Source: Proteles cristata cristata
Taxonomy: Eukaryota; Chordata; Mammalia; Carnivora; Hyaenidae
Length of the DNA: 64,000 bases
Direction: 5' to 3'
NCBI GenBank assembly: GCA_017311185.1
Contig: JAESUZ010000969.1
Location: forward strand, 62,001-126,000
Positions 23,514 through 33,335 of the stretch are shown here, piece by piece. Made by a program: the position numbers and the translations under genes. Every line of letters begins with the position of its first letter. Positions within the stretch are counted from its first letter, which is position 1. A model generated the notes under the pieces. The model saw only the letters and a program-made list of their open reading frames with translations, was not told where the DNA came from and did no database searches.

Positions 23514-23970
23514 GTTTCCTATCTATCCCTCAGGGAAGATAATTCTCTCTGTGATTCAGAGCTCTATCCTATGCCAGGTGTCCATTAGAACATGGAGAGA
23601 TACATGGAGATTACTTTGTAATTATGCTTAAGAGTTGTGAAATGAATCTGCTGATGGACTTCTGGGAAAGATTGCCTCTCCTGTAAAATAAGACCAACAG
23701 GAAGGGGTCTACTGTTTCATTTGGACGCAGAGAATAGCGGAGCAGAAAATGAAGAAAACCTGAGAATCATAAATAACCAATTATGTGTCTGCCTTACTCC
23801 TGGACTACCTATATATACCATGATGTAGTTCCTTGTTTTAAAAGCCATGCAAGACTTTTTTAAAATGCACTTGACAAGAGTCATACTGATTGATAGACTG
23901 AGATCACTAGGGAAAAGGAGAAAGAATTTTAAGATGTACAGGGTACCTACTGTTGGTCAGAAGTGATACT
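23514..23970. other. Unique sequence
   Basis: No gene or named repeat seen. Confidence 0.5.
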
Positions 23971-24183
23971 ATATATTTTTAGGTTTATTTATTTATTTTG
24001 ACACAGAGACAGAGAGAGAAAGCAAGGGAAGGGAAGAGAGAGAGGGGCGGGGGGAATCTCAAGCAGGCTCTGTGGTACCAGTGCATAGCCTGACACGGGG
24101 CTTACTCTCACAATTCTGCGATCATGACCAGAGCTGAAATCAAGAGTTGGACAGTTAACCAACTGAGCCACACAGCCACTCCT
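23971..24183 (-). mobile_element. CAN-SINE, minus strand, old
   Basis: Reversed SINE with a decayed body (plus strand 'gcctgacacggggcttactc', 'gatcatgaccagagctgaaa', 'aactgagccacacagccact'). GATACT at 23965-23970 and 24185-24190 is a possible short target-site duplication. It inserted beside, or into the edge of, the MIR that follows. Confidence 0.92.
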
Positions 24184-24194
24184 AGATACTTTTT

Positions 24195-24350
24195 TTATAT
24201 CTATGCTCATATGCTTGTGAGAGAAGTGTTGTTATTCTCACTTCACAAACCAAGTATCTGAGACTCAAAAAACATATTTGATCCTTTTCTAGAGATTTCC
24301 TGGCTGTCAAATAAAAATTTGAATCTAGGTTTTTCTAATCTAGAAGTCAA
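24195..24350 (+). repeat. Probable MIR fragment
   Basis: 'gttattctcacttcacaaac', 'caagtatctgagactcaaaa', 'atttcctggctgtcaaataa' and 'tttgaatctaggtttttcta' fit the MIR 3' half with heavy decay. Confidence 0.5.
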
Positions 24351-24600
24351 TATAGGTACCACAAATTTGTATTTTTTAGACAATATATTGCTTAAAACTA
24401 TTTTACTTTATTTTTATTGATATATAATTGACATATAACACTGAGTTTTTAACATATACAGTATGTCAATTTGATACATTTGTATATCACAATATAATTA
24501 ACCATTGTAAGTGTTAGCTAGTACCTCTGTCATAATTATCATTTCTTTTTGTGGTGAGAACAACTAAGATCTTTGCAACTTTGAAGTTTAAAATACACTA

Positions 24601-24695
24601 TTTTTAAGTGTTTATTTAAATTCTAGTTAGGTAACATATAGTGTTGTATTGGTTTCAGGAGTAGATTTTGAGTGATTAATCACTTACATATTTAT
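24601..24695 (-). mobile_element. Short carnivore L1 3' end nested in older L1
   Basis: 'gtgtttatttaaattctagt', 'taggtaacatatagtgttgt' and 'attggtttcaggagtagatt' are the reversed 3' terminus of a carnivore L1. It splits the host L1 3' UTR exactly between 'aaatacacta' and 'aatatacta'. The 9-mers AATACACTA (24592-24600) and AATATACTA (24696-24704) differ by one base and are probably the target-site duplication. Confidence 0.8.
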
Positions 24696-25479
24696 AATAT
24701 ACTATTGTTGACTATAATCACTTCTTATGCTGTTCATTAGGTCTCCAGAGCTTATTTAATTAATTGGAAGTTTGTGCCCTTAATCAGTATCTCTCTACAC
24801 CTCAGCTACTGATAACCACCATTCTAGTCAATGTTTATACAAGCTTGCCTTTTTTAGTTTCCACATATAAATGAGATCAGACAGCATTTGTTTTTCTCAT
24901 CTGACTTATCTCACTTAGCAAAATTCCATCAAGGTGTAACATATTACACAAATGGCAGGATTTTCTTCTTTATCATGGTGGAGTAATATTCATTATACAT
25001 ATATATAATATTAATTTTATATATTCATATTCATTTATAATAATCATATATATTCATAATATTCATAAAATACCACATCGTTTTTATCCATTCATCTGCT
25101 GGCAAACACTTAGGTTGTATTCATATTCTTCACTATTGTGAATAGTGCTATAATGAATGTAGGAGTACATATTCCTTTTCAATGTCTTGTTTTCATTTCT
25201 TTTGGATATATACCCAGGAGTGGGATTGCTGTATCATATAGGAGTTCTCATAGAGATCATATAGGAGTATGAAGTGATATCTTACTGTAGTTTAATTTTC
25301 ATTTCCCTGATGTTTAGTGATGCTGAGCCTCTTTTCATGTACCTATTAGCCATTTGGATGTCTTTGGAAAACTATCTGTTATGTTCTTCTGCTCATCACT
25401 GGATTGTTTGTTATTGAATTTTATAAGTACTTTACATATTTTGAATATTAACTCCTTATCAGATATATTGTTGGCAAGT

Positions 25480-25580
25480 GTGCGTATGAGTGTGTGGGGG
25501 GGTGAGTTGTGTGTATATATAGATATATAGTTTACTGTGTATATAGATATAATATGTGTGTGTAAACACACATACTTGTA
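25480..25580. repeat. GT/TA-rich low-complexity expansion inside L1
   Basis: GTGTGTGGGGGGGTG-type and TATATAGATATA-type runs, then TGTGTGTGTAAACACACA, replace part of the L1 body where a different, non-repetitive sequence is expected. The TGTG/CACA junction is self-complementary. Confidence 0.8.
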
Positions 25581-26045
25581 AACATATTTTCCATTCTATA
25601 GGGGTTTTTTTTTCATTTTTTAATTGCTTCTGTTACTATGCAGAATCTTTTCAGTTTGATATACTATCACTTGTTGATTGTTGCTTTTGTTAGTTATGCT
25701 TTTGTGTCATATCCAAAAAAATCATTGTCAAGATCAATGTCAAGGAATTTCTTCCCTTTGTTTTCTTCTAGGAGTTTTATAGTCTTATATTTATGTCTTT
25801 AATCCATTTCAAGTTAATTTTTGTGAGTGGTATAAGATAGGGTTTTTTTGTTTGTTTGTTTGTTTTTTTCATGTGGTTATCCAGTTTTCTTAATACCACT
25901 CATTGAAGAGTCTGTCCTTTCCCCACTGGGTATTCTTGGCTCCCTTGTCAAATATTGACTGTATATGCAGGGGTTTATTTCCAGATTCTTTATTCAGTTT
26001 GATTGGTCTATGTGTATAAAACTTGTTTATTGTTAATGTGTTTAG

Positions 26046-26268
26046 ACAGGGCATCTGTTCTTCACCTTTCCTCAGACCTCACCACTCTCTATTTTATCTA
26101 GGATGTTTCATATATTTACCTCTTATTCCTAATATCATTTGGAAATTATAGTCACTGGAATCTGAGCCCTTCCAATACACAAGGATGGTGGCTTTTAAAA
26201 TTATCATTTTCAAGAAGAGAATTTGTTTTAGTGTTTCATAAGGGCAGTTTTATCTTTAATGCATTATA
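26046..26268. other. Unique sequence
   Basis: Short spacer between the L1 and the next SINE; nothing recognised. Confidence 0.4.
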
Positions 26269-26279
26269 TCAAAGAAATA

Positions 26280-26492
26280 ATTAAAATTTTTTTAGCTTTT
26301 ATTTATTATTGAGAGACAGAGACAGAGCACGAGCAGGGGAGGGGCAGAGAGGCAGAGATACAGAATCCGAAGCAGGCTCCAGGCTCTCAGCTGTCCGCAC
26401 AGAGCCTGACGCAGGGCTCCAATTTACATACTGTGAGATCATGACCTAAGCCAAAGTCAGACGTTTAACTAACTGAGCCACCCAGGAGTCCC
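26280..26492 (-). mobile_element. CAN-SINE, minus strand
   Basis: Reversed SINE ending 'actgagccacccaggagtcc'. TCAAAGAAATA is duplicated at 26269-26279 and 26493-26503. Confidence 0.96.
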
Positions 26493-26503
26493 TCAAAGAA
26501 ATA

Positions 26504-27713
26504 TTTTATAAGTTAAATGATTATTAGAGTCAAAAATACTATATTGTAGAAATGGAATCATATTTGTGATATCTCTTAAAGAGGAAATGTCTTCTTTGAC
26601 TTTAATAATGTGTTTTGGGGAAGAGTTCCGCATTCTGAATATTTCTTTATAAATTGTAAGGTATAAAAAATTGTTCTCAATATTGACAGAATACCCAGCC
26701 ATAGGCATCACTTAAAATAATCAACAATCCTTTCAGATCTATGACTTATATTTCAAATCTGTTGAAGATGCTATCAAAAGAGTGAGGCTTAATAGTTAAT
26801 ATTTACTGGAAACTAATCTGAATGCTGGACCATAATATCTATAAATGCTACAGTAGGTATATGAATTTTTACATTCACATAGTTATTCACCCTTTGTCAT
26901 TTTCAAGTACAGACAACTGAAGATGTTCTTGGGAACAACAAAAAATGAATGTGTCACCTTGACCTGACTTCACATTTGTCCTGTGATTGTAGAATTGCTG
27001 TTCTAGTTTCTTGCTACAAAAAAAAAGACAAATAAGTATTTCTACATACAGTGAAGACATTACTATTAACTAAGTCATATTCAATTTTTATGTTAAGAAA
27101 AATGAAATTCTAATGATTCATCGTAGCCTTCTTTCCTTAGGTACTAATCCCATTGATAGAGGCAATAAGAAAAAGTAGTTGCTAGGATATTTGACTGTTA
27201 GACTGTTTATCAGAGCAAAGGATGTTTGATGATATTAAAATTATTGATGATAAGTTGGGGTAACTTCAGGCTAAATTTTTAACAATGACCTGAAGTTCCC
27301 TATCACTACCCAATCAGTGTAGGGAACACAGTGAATAAAACACATACTATAAACCTTCATGGCTAAAACAATCTTTTTCAAGCTTTGATTATACTAGGTT
27401 AAACTGTACAAGGAGGATATGCTTCTTTACCTGGTGGATTTTTTTATAGTCACTGTTCTGTCATAGACCTAGTAGCCACTTATCTGACATTTTGCAAAGC
27501 CCTGTAAGCAGAGATCAAACTAAACTGAGTTTCTTGAGGGTATTATGAAACATTAGAATGTATCTAATTAGAGTTTTTTTTAAATTATGTTTTGATTCAC
27601 TTGCCTCCAAATTTAATACCTTATCAATAACAACTAATACTTGGTGGTTTTCACTCTGCCTGCACCCCTGTATCCAGTTGAGTATTAACTTCTATAGTTT
27701 TTTAACTTATTTT
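26504..27713. other. Unique AT-rich sequence
   Basis: No gene or named repeat seen. Confidence 0.5.
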
Positions 27714-27727
27714 CTAGCATATTTTTA

Positions 27728-27940
27728 TTTTTTTAAGTTTTTTTATGTTTATTTATTTTTGAGAGACAGAGCATGGGCGGAGGAAGGGCAGAGAGAGAAG
27801 GAGACACAGAATCGAAGCAGGCTACAGGCTCTGATCAAACGTTCAGCACAGAGCCCAATGCAGGGCTTGAACCCAAGAACCAAGAGATCATGACCTGAGC
27901 TGAAGTCAGATACTTAACTGACTAAGCCACCCAGGTGTCC
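27728..27940 (-). mobile_element. CAN-SINE, minus strand
   Basis: Reversed SINE with plus-strand end 'taagccacccaggtgtcc'. CTAGCATATTTTTA (14 bp) is duplicated perfectly at 27714-27727 and 27941-27954. The 111-codon plus-strand frame at 27558-27893 runs into this SINE and is not a gene. Confidence 0.97.
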
Positions 27941-27954
27941 CTAGCATATTTTTA

Positions 27955-29034
27955 AATGGCTTTTAAATATTTTAAATGTCTTTCATTTAAATTTCTTTCC
28001 TTGTGTAGGTTAGATTTCACAGAATAAATGACCACCGATGTTAGATTCTTACTTATTGTATGACTATATTAAAGTCTCAAATGCAAGACCTTGTTAGGTG
28101 TACTCTCTCATAACTCTATTAATTAATGGTGCAAGAAGAATAAAAATGTAATTAAAGGATCATGTTGGTTAAATGAAATTTCATTTCATTCCTTGTTATG
28201 AAGATTTCTGATCTCTAGGTTATATTGTATTCTTCATGTAACCTACTGAACATTAAGACATCTCTGATGTATTGGCACAAAAGTAAAAATTATACATGTA
28301 TTGACACTAAACTAGTTTCACTCAGAGATTATGTTTATTGCTTTTCAAATATTCAGTGTTAAGTCATTTTATTTTTTAGCAGCCAGTATGCAATTAACTG
28401 AAAATATATTGTAAGTACTAAGAAATTTAAGAGATCAAAGACAAAGAAAAAGAAACAAGTTAAAGGTTCACAATTCAATTGATCTATAAGTCAAAGATGT
28501 AAAATAGAAGTGGTATGAAATAAAAGGGCCCATGATAAAAAAAAAAAAAAAATGTGTGTCATAGGAAAAATTCAGTTAGTCATCTTGCCACCTAGAGCAG
28601 GCTCCTCAAACTTAGCACCTTTTTTCAGTCCTTCACTTCTAAATTCAATTGCTAACATGCAGCTCAAGATAGTGGATATTGTTTGTGCCTGCAAATTTAT
28701 CAAATCCAGGGCGGCTTACATTAACTGGCAACTGGAATTAGCCATCTAAAGGGTGCTTGGTGAGCATGGTATCAGAGGAAAGGGGACTAGTCATTCATTT
28801 GCAAAGAGTCCCTAAGACAAAAAATTTGTAGCTTCATTGTGGTTTACATGGCAGAAGTACAGGAACAAATTCAGAGCAGTATGCTAAGTGTTAGAACATG
28901 GCCATGTACACGTGATAATGGAATTATGCTCAGAGAGCTTTCCTGAAGGTGATGGAAGCTGAGCTGAGTATCGATGGATAAAAAAATTTCTGAGGAACGT
29001 GGAGGTTGTATTCATTCCAAGTACTGTGGTAATA
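27955..29034. other. Unique sequence; possible unnamed old repeat at its right end
   Basis: 28540-28552 is an A run. 28860-28990 ('gagagctttcctgaaggtga', 'tggaagctgagctgagtatc') resembles a dispersed mammalian repeat whose name I cannot give. No gene seen. Confidence 0.4.
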
Positions 29035-29235
29035 TTCACAGTAATAGTAATGCTTATCACTATCTACTCTGCAGTTAGTATGTGCCAGGCACTTTATATA
29101 ATTTGTCTCATTTAATTTTCACAAAACATGTCCATAATATTGACACTTTCTCCATTTTAAATTTGTAAGTATAGATAGAAGCATGCACATGTTAGGCCTC
29201 TTAAAATCACAAAGCGATTACGTGCAAGAGCGATA
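29035..29235 (+). repeat. MIR, plus orientation
   Basis: 'gttagtatgtgccaggcact', 'ttatataatttgtctcattt', 'aattttcacaaaacatgtcc' and 'ctccattttaaatttgtaag' follow the MIR consensus (GTGCCAGGCACTGT..TCATTTAATCCTCACAAC..CCCATTTTACAGATGAG). The 3' part is weaker. Confidence 0.8.
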
Positions 29236-29339
29236 GACCAAGAAGGCCAGGATAGAACAAACAGGAAGGATAAGAAGAAAACGACAACCAGCCATGTTAC
29301 AGAAATTGCAAGGAATTCAGTTGGCCCAGTGTGAATACA

Positions 29340-29560
29340 TCATTCATTCATTTTTTACAGTATTTGTTAAATGAGTAACTGGAGATATTGTGGATAACAC
29401 ATAAATCTATGTCCTTAAAAAACGTGTTTGTATGGTGACAGACAGTAAACAGGCAAATAAATTAATAAATTCAGATATTGGTATGTCCTTTGAAGAAAAT
29501 ATGACAGGATGATGAAATGGCAAGTAATTGAGATGTATAACCCACAAAAGGAGATACTCA
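29340..29560 (+). repeat. Unnamed old dispersed repeat
   Basis: 'tcattcattcattttttaca', 'gatattgtggataacacata', 'ggtgacagacagtaaacagg' and 'caaataaattaataaattca' share their order with the sequence at 32150-32340. This is the common mammalian pattern of 'GGATACA..AACAAGACAGAC..AATAAACAAATAAAT'. Family name uncertain. Confidence 0.5.
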
Positions 29561-31499
29561 ATTGTAACCAAAAAGAATGAACAAGGGTAGCATATGAATC
29601 TCAACAATCTAATCTTACACGAAAACAGTAAGCTCTACAGCATCACATGAAGCCTGATACCTATTTAATGAAGTTAAAAACAACTAAAACAATGTATATG
29701 TATGTGTGTATATATATTCTTTTTATAAATGCATGCAGATACAATGAAATGACATATAAATGAAAGCAAAGGAATGATAAACACATAGATCAAGTTAAGA
29801 GAAGTTGGAGGGTGGATTGGCAGAAGTTATGCATGGAGATTATTGTCAAGAGCCTAGCTTTTGTTTTGTGTGGTGGGTTGACAATTAGTAGGAACAGATT
29901 TCCTGAGTAGGTATCATGGAGCTAAAACCTGCACAAGAAGCCACATCCAGACTCTGTGGCAGCAAAGGAAATGACCAGTGGTGCTGGATGGTGCTAGAGG
30001 GTGTGAACAGCTGAGACCTGAGAGGAGTAAGTGTGGGCAAGAAGGACTGCGAATGAGTCCAGACTCTAGATATAGACCATGGTGAGGACTCTGAATCTGG
30101 CCTCCTTTTCAGTCTCTGCAAAATGGTCAAAGTAAACAAGACATGTCTGTGTAGCACTCAGGTTCATTCAGCAAAGTTTTCTTTGATGTATTTGTTTCTG
30201 TGTACGTTTTTGTTTGAAGTAGAGTCTGTTGCTTAAGGGAAGAAAGGTATACAAATGACTGCCTTCGATGTCCGCTAAGTTTCTTGTCATCCACTTGACT
30301 AATTGCTTTCTGATTTGAGCCAACGAGCGCAGATTATGATACCCACCCCCTTCCCCTTCCAGAAGAATTCTAGGACCCAGACACAGATTACACCACAGAT
30401 TCTAACCTTCTTGGCAATTGGGTCCCGTAAAGATCTTAACCCCAGATGGTGCACAGCAGATTGTAGAGGCACACCCCACATTCTCAAAGAAAATCTGCTA
30501 GTAATAGAAGAGTCTGTTATAACTTCCTTATTTAAGAACTGTGTTTCTTTTCTGGTCAGAAAGTGATAACTACAAAACCAAGCTAGTTAATGCTTAACTA
30601 CAAAATTCATAAGAAAAAGTAAAGAGTGTTTCACAATTTTTTGGAAACTATCATACCATGAATAAAATGTTGAGGAAATGCTCAAGTCCTAGTCCAAATG
30701 CACATATAAAAGTCCCCCCTCCTTATATAAAATCACCAAGATTCAATTTCAGTCTTTTTAGTATTCACATTTTTTTATTTTTTTTCATTTTTAAGCTCGT
30801 CTGTTTTCCTAATGAATGGAACCCTGGAATGAACAGAGCACAGGCCAAATGTTCAAATATGTGCATTCTGCATAGCACTACTAGGGCAAGACTACTTTCT
30901 GTTGGTTTCCTAACCTATAAAATGGAGGAGATGGCCTGGAATGATCATGAAGCTATCTTATAGCCATTCATGTAAAATTTTATGAAGAGAATTTTAAGAA
31001 TAAAAATATTTTGTTTTCAGTTTATAATGAAAACAAAATGATTACATAGTTTAGAAGCATCATGCAAGTGAAGAAAATTGGCACATCTAGATTCTTTTTT
31101 TTAGCAAGTAAGATGGATTGAAGGTATTTTTAAACTTCCCAATAACTTCCCAACTAAATTGAGCAAATCCAGTGGATTGTAAAATTTCATTCATCTAAGA
31201 TTTTGGAAATTTTGTTATTAAAAATCATATGTCAGCAAAATAAAAAGATACTTTGTCCTATCACATCAATTTTAAAAAATAAGTATACACCCCAAAATGT
31301 ATACTTTCAGTTCTAATCAACTAAAAGGAAAGAACTTTTATTTCCTCATAAATTGTCAAAATACATATATCTACAAATTAATTGGGTGTGAATTGTCAAT
31401 AATGACAATGAATGATGAACAGCAAGTGGAAAACTTACAAAACAACTGACTTGTGGTACATAATAACCCTTCCCCAATGGTGGTCAGTGGAGCTCTTAG
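29561..31499. other. Undiagnosed sequence, no gene supported
   Basis: 29690-29720 is a short TATG/TGTA tract. 29880-30120 and 30225-30560 have near-balanced composition and frames on both strands (for example 30299-30487 minus and 30303-30566 plus), but no motif, consensus splice structure or poly(A) site that I can defend. They may be old repeats. Confidence 0.4.
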
Positions 31500-31565
31500 G
31501 TAACTCTAAGTCTTAGAACAGCATTCAATAAACCATCATGTGAATGAATGAAAGCATGAATGAGG
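31500..31565 (+). repeat. Possible L2 3' terminus
   Basis: 'tcttagaacagcattcaata' and 'gtgaatgaatgaaagcatga' resemble the L2 end (AGAACAGTGCCTGGCACATAG..CAATAAAT..TGAATGAATGAATG). Confidence 0.4.
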
Positions 31566-32149
31566 GCTTGCGATGATGGGAAAAGGGTATATGCCTCATG
31601 CGTATAAAGTCATCTGCATAGGGCAGGAAGTAGAGTGGGATTCAAACATTCTGAATTTACTTTGAATTCCCAAATGTATCCATATTTACAAGTGAACAAA
31701 ATTCTTGTAAGTTTTCCCATAATAAACTGTATTGTTTATGCACACATATGTTTTATAGCCCCCAAGATTCATGTTGTGTGTATTTCAACACAAGCTCAAA
31801 TGAATATCTTGTATTTGCATGTGTTTAAACACACACATACATATGCAAATGGGGAGCCCAAGTTCTTGAAAAGGAATATCTCTGAAAATAACAATCAGGC
31901 CACAGAAACAGAATGTATTTCTTAAACTATCAAGATTGCTTCAAGTAAAATACATTACTTTTTTTTTTTTCTTTTTGGTGATAAACAAAAGGATGGCATA
32001 AGCATGCACTTTGTGTTCTGGTATAAAATTAATAAACTTATTTTGTGTTGGTTTATCCTTTTGTGACTATCAGGGTAATGCATGTTTGATGAATTTCAGT
32101 TTCTAGTTTTTATTATGCAACATTCTGTTATTGAGCAAAGTAGGCCCAT
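31566..32149. other. Unique AT-rich sequence
   Basis: Poly-T run at 31959-31975. No gene seen. Confidence 0.45.
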
Positions 32150-32340
32150 ACATTCATTTAATACATATTTTTTCTAGGTGTTGAGCACCACCAGGTAATA
32201 AAACAGAGATCCATACCCTTGTGAAGCTGATATTTTAGCAGGGGAAGATAAACAATCAGGAATAAATGTAATAAGTAAATAATAAAGTTCATGAGAAACT
32301 GAGAAGGGCTATGGAAACAAAGACACCAGGGTTCAAAAGA
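32150..32340 (+). repeat. Unnamed old dispersed repeat
   Basis: 'gtgttgagcaccaccaggta', 'atccatacccttgtgaagct', 'gatattttagcaggggaaga' and 'aaacaatcaggaataaatgt' fit a common mammalian dispersed repeat pattern, as at 29340-29560. Family name uncertain. Confidence 0.5.
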
Positions 32341-32384
32341 TTATTGTTTTTCACAATCACTGTTAAGTAAGATTTTTGAACATT

Positions 32385-32505
32385 TACACTTTGAATGGAG
32401 GATCCCATGAAGGCAGGGGCAATATATGTTTTTTCTTACAATTATATCCTAAGCCATAGCACAGTACCTGAAATACACTAGGTACTAACTCATATTTTGG
32501 ATTAC
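32385..32505 (+). repeat. L2 3'-end fragment
   Basis: 'ggatcccatgaaggcagggg', 'caattatatcctaagccata' and 'gcacagtacctgaaatacac' follow the L2 3' end in order, ending in 'taggtactaactca'. Confidence 0.65.
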
Positions 32506-32669
32506 AAAAAACAAAGGAATAACAGAATATTATGCACTTTATAGTTGTGGCTCTAGAAACTATTAGTGCAGTTCTCCTTTTGTCAAGCTACTTTGTTTCA
32601 AAATGTCTTGAAAATATATCGAAATATTAAAGTTGTGTTTGTTAATGTAGATTATATTTTAGTCCATTT

Positions 32670-32898
32670 ATTTTTTATAATATATTTTTTTAATTTATTT
32701 CTAGGAGAGAGAGAAAGAGAGACACAGCGTGAGCAGGGGAGGGTCAGAGAGAGAGGGAGATACAGAATCTGAAACAGGCTCCAGGCTCTGAGCTAGCTGT
32801 CAGCACAGAGCCCAATGCGGGGCTCGAACCCACGAACCTCGAGATCATGACCTAAGCGAAAGTCGGAGGCTTAACCGACTAAGCCACCCAGGCGCCCC
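32670..32898 (-). mobile_element. CAN-SINE, minus strand, transitional to the young subfamily
   Basis: Reverse complement carries the young head (TGGCTTAGTCGGTTAAGC, CGACTTTCGCTTAGG) but the older middle (CTGACAGCTAGCTCAG, TTTCAGATTCTG). The CCTAGAAATAAATT tail is young-like. TTTAGTCCATTT is duplicated at 32658-32669 and 32899-32910. Confidence 0.97.
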
Positions 32899-32910
32899 TT
32901 TAGTCCATTT

Positions 32911-33224
32911 TCTTAGTTCTCTCTAGAAGCCCAAAAGCTCAACATAAGTTGATCTCCATGTTGTCTTTGTGATAAGTTGATTTTAGGAAAGTTATATGCA
33001 TATAGTTAATAATAATATTAGTCTGATTTGGGGAGTTATAATCTAGAAAGAGCTTCCCTGAAGTTAAAGTCTGCAAATTAGCAGAAATATTTCATATGCA
33101 TTAAATATATTTATAATGTATAAATATAAATATATGATGACAAATGTATTACCTTTCTAACCAGACTCCTTAATACATTGTATTTAATTTATCTTTGTTT
33201 TATAGAATTTAAAAACTCTACACT
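32911..33224. other. Unique AT-rich sequence
   Basis: Nothing recognised beyond AT-rich runs at 33100-33140. Confidence 0.45.
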
Positions 33225-33335
33225 TTCTACTAGATCACAAACTACTGGAGGTCAGGGACTGACTCTCAGTAATCTGTGTATCTTCAAATCAAATAGCACA
33301 TAGCAGGTATTTAATAAAGTTTCATGAATTGCTAA
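33225..33335 (+). repeat. L2 3'-end fragment
   Basis: 'ctactggaggtcagggactg', 'atctgtgtatcttcaaatca' and 'agcacatagcaggtatttaa' match the L2 tail (..GAGGGCAGGGACT..TGTATCCCCAGC..GGCACATAGTAGGTGCTCAATAAAT). Confidence 0.7.

Larger units (their letters stand above)
24395..26045 (-). mobile_element. Old L1 3' end, minus strand, 5'-truncated
   Basis: Read on the minus strand this covers roughly the last part of ORF2 and the 3' UTR. Diagnostic plus-strand phrases in order: 'tttttattgatatataattg', 'catataaatgagatcagaca', 'atacccaggagtgggattgc', 'tccctgatgtttagtgatgc', 'catttggatgtctttggaaa', 'ttttcttctaggagttttat', 'aatccatttcaagttaattt' and 'tgaagagtctgtcctttccc'. Stop codons and indels are frequent; no ORF survives. 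It is interrupted by a second L1 end at 24601-24695 and carries GT/TA expansion at 25480-25580. It ends abruptly near 26045, consistent with 5' truncation during target-primed reverse transcription. Confidence 0.93.

Noticed and set aside
27558..27893. 111-codon plus frame
   Set aside because: Its C-terminal half is a reversed CAN-SINE; the first half is AT-rich with no motif.
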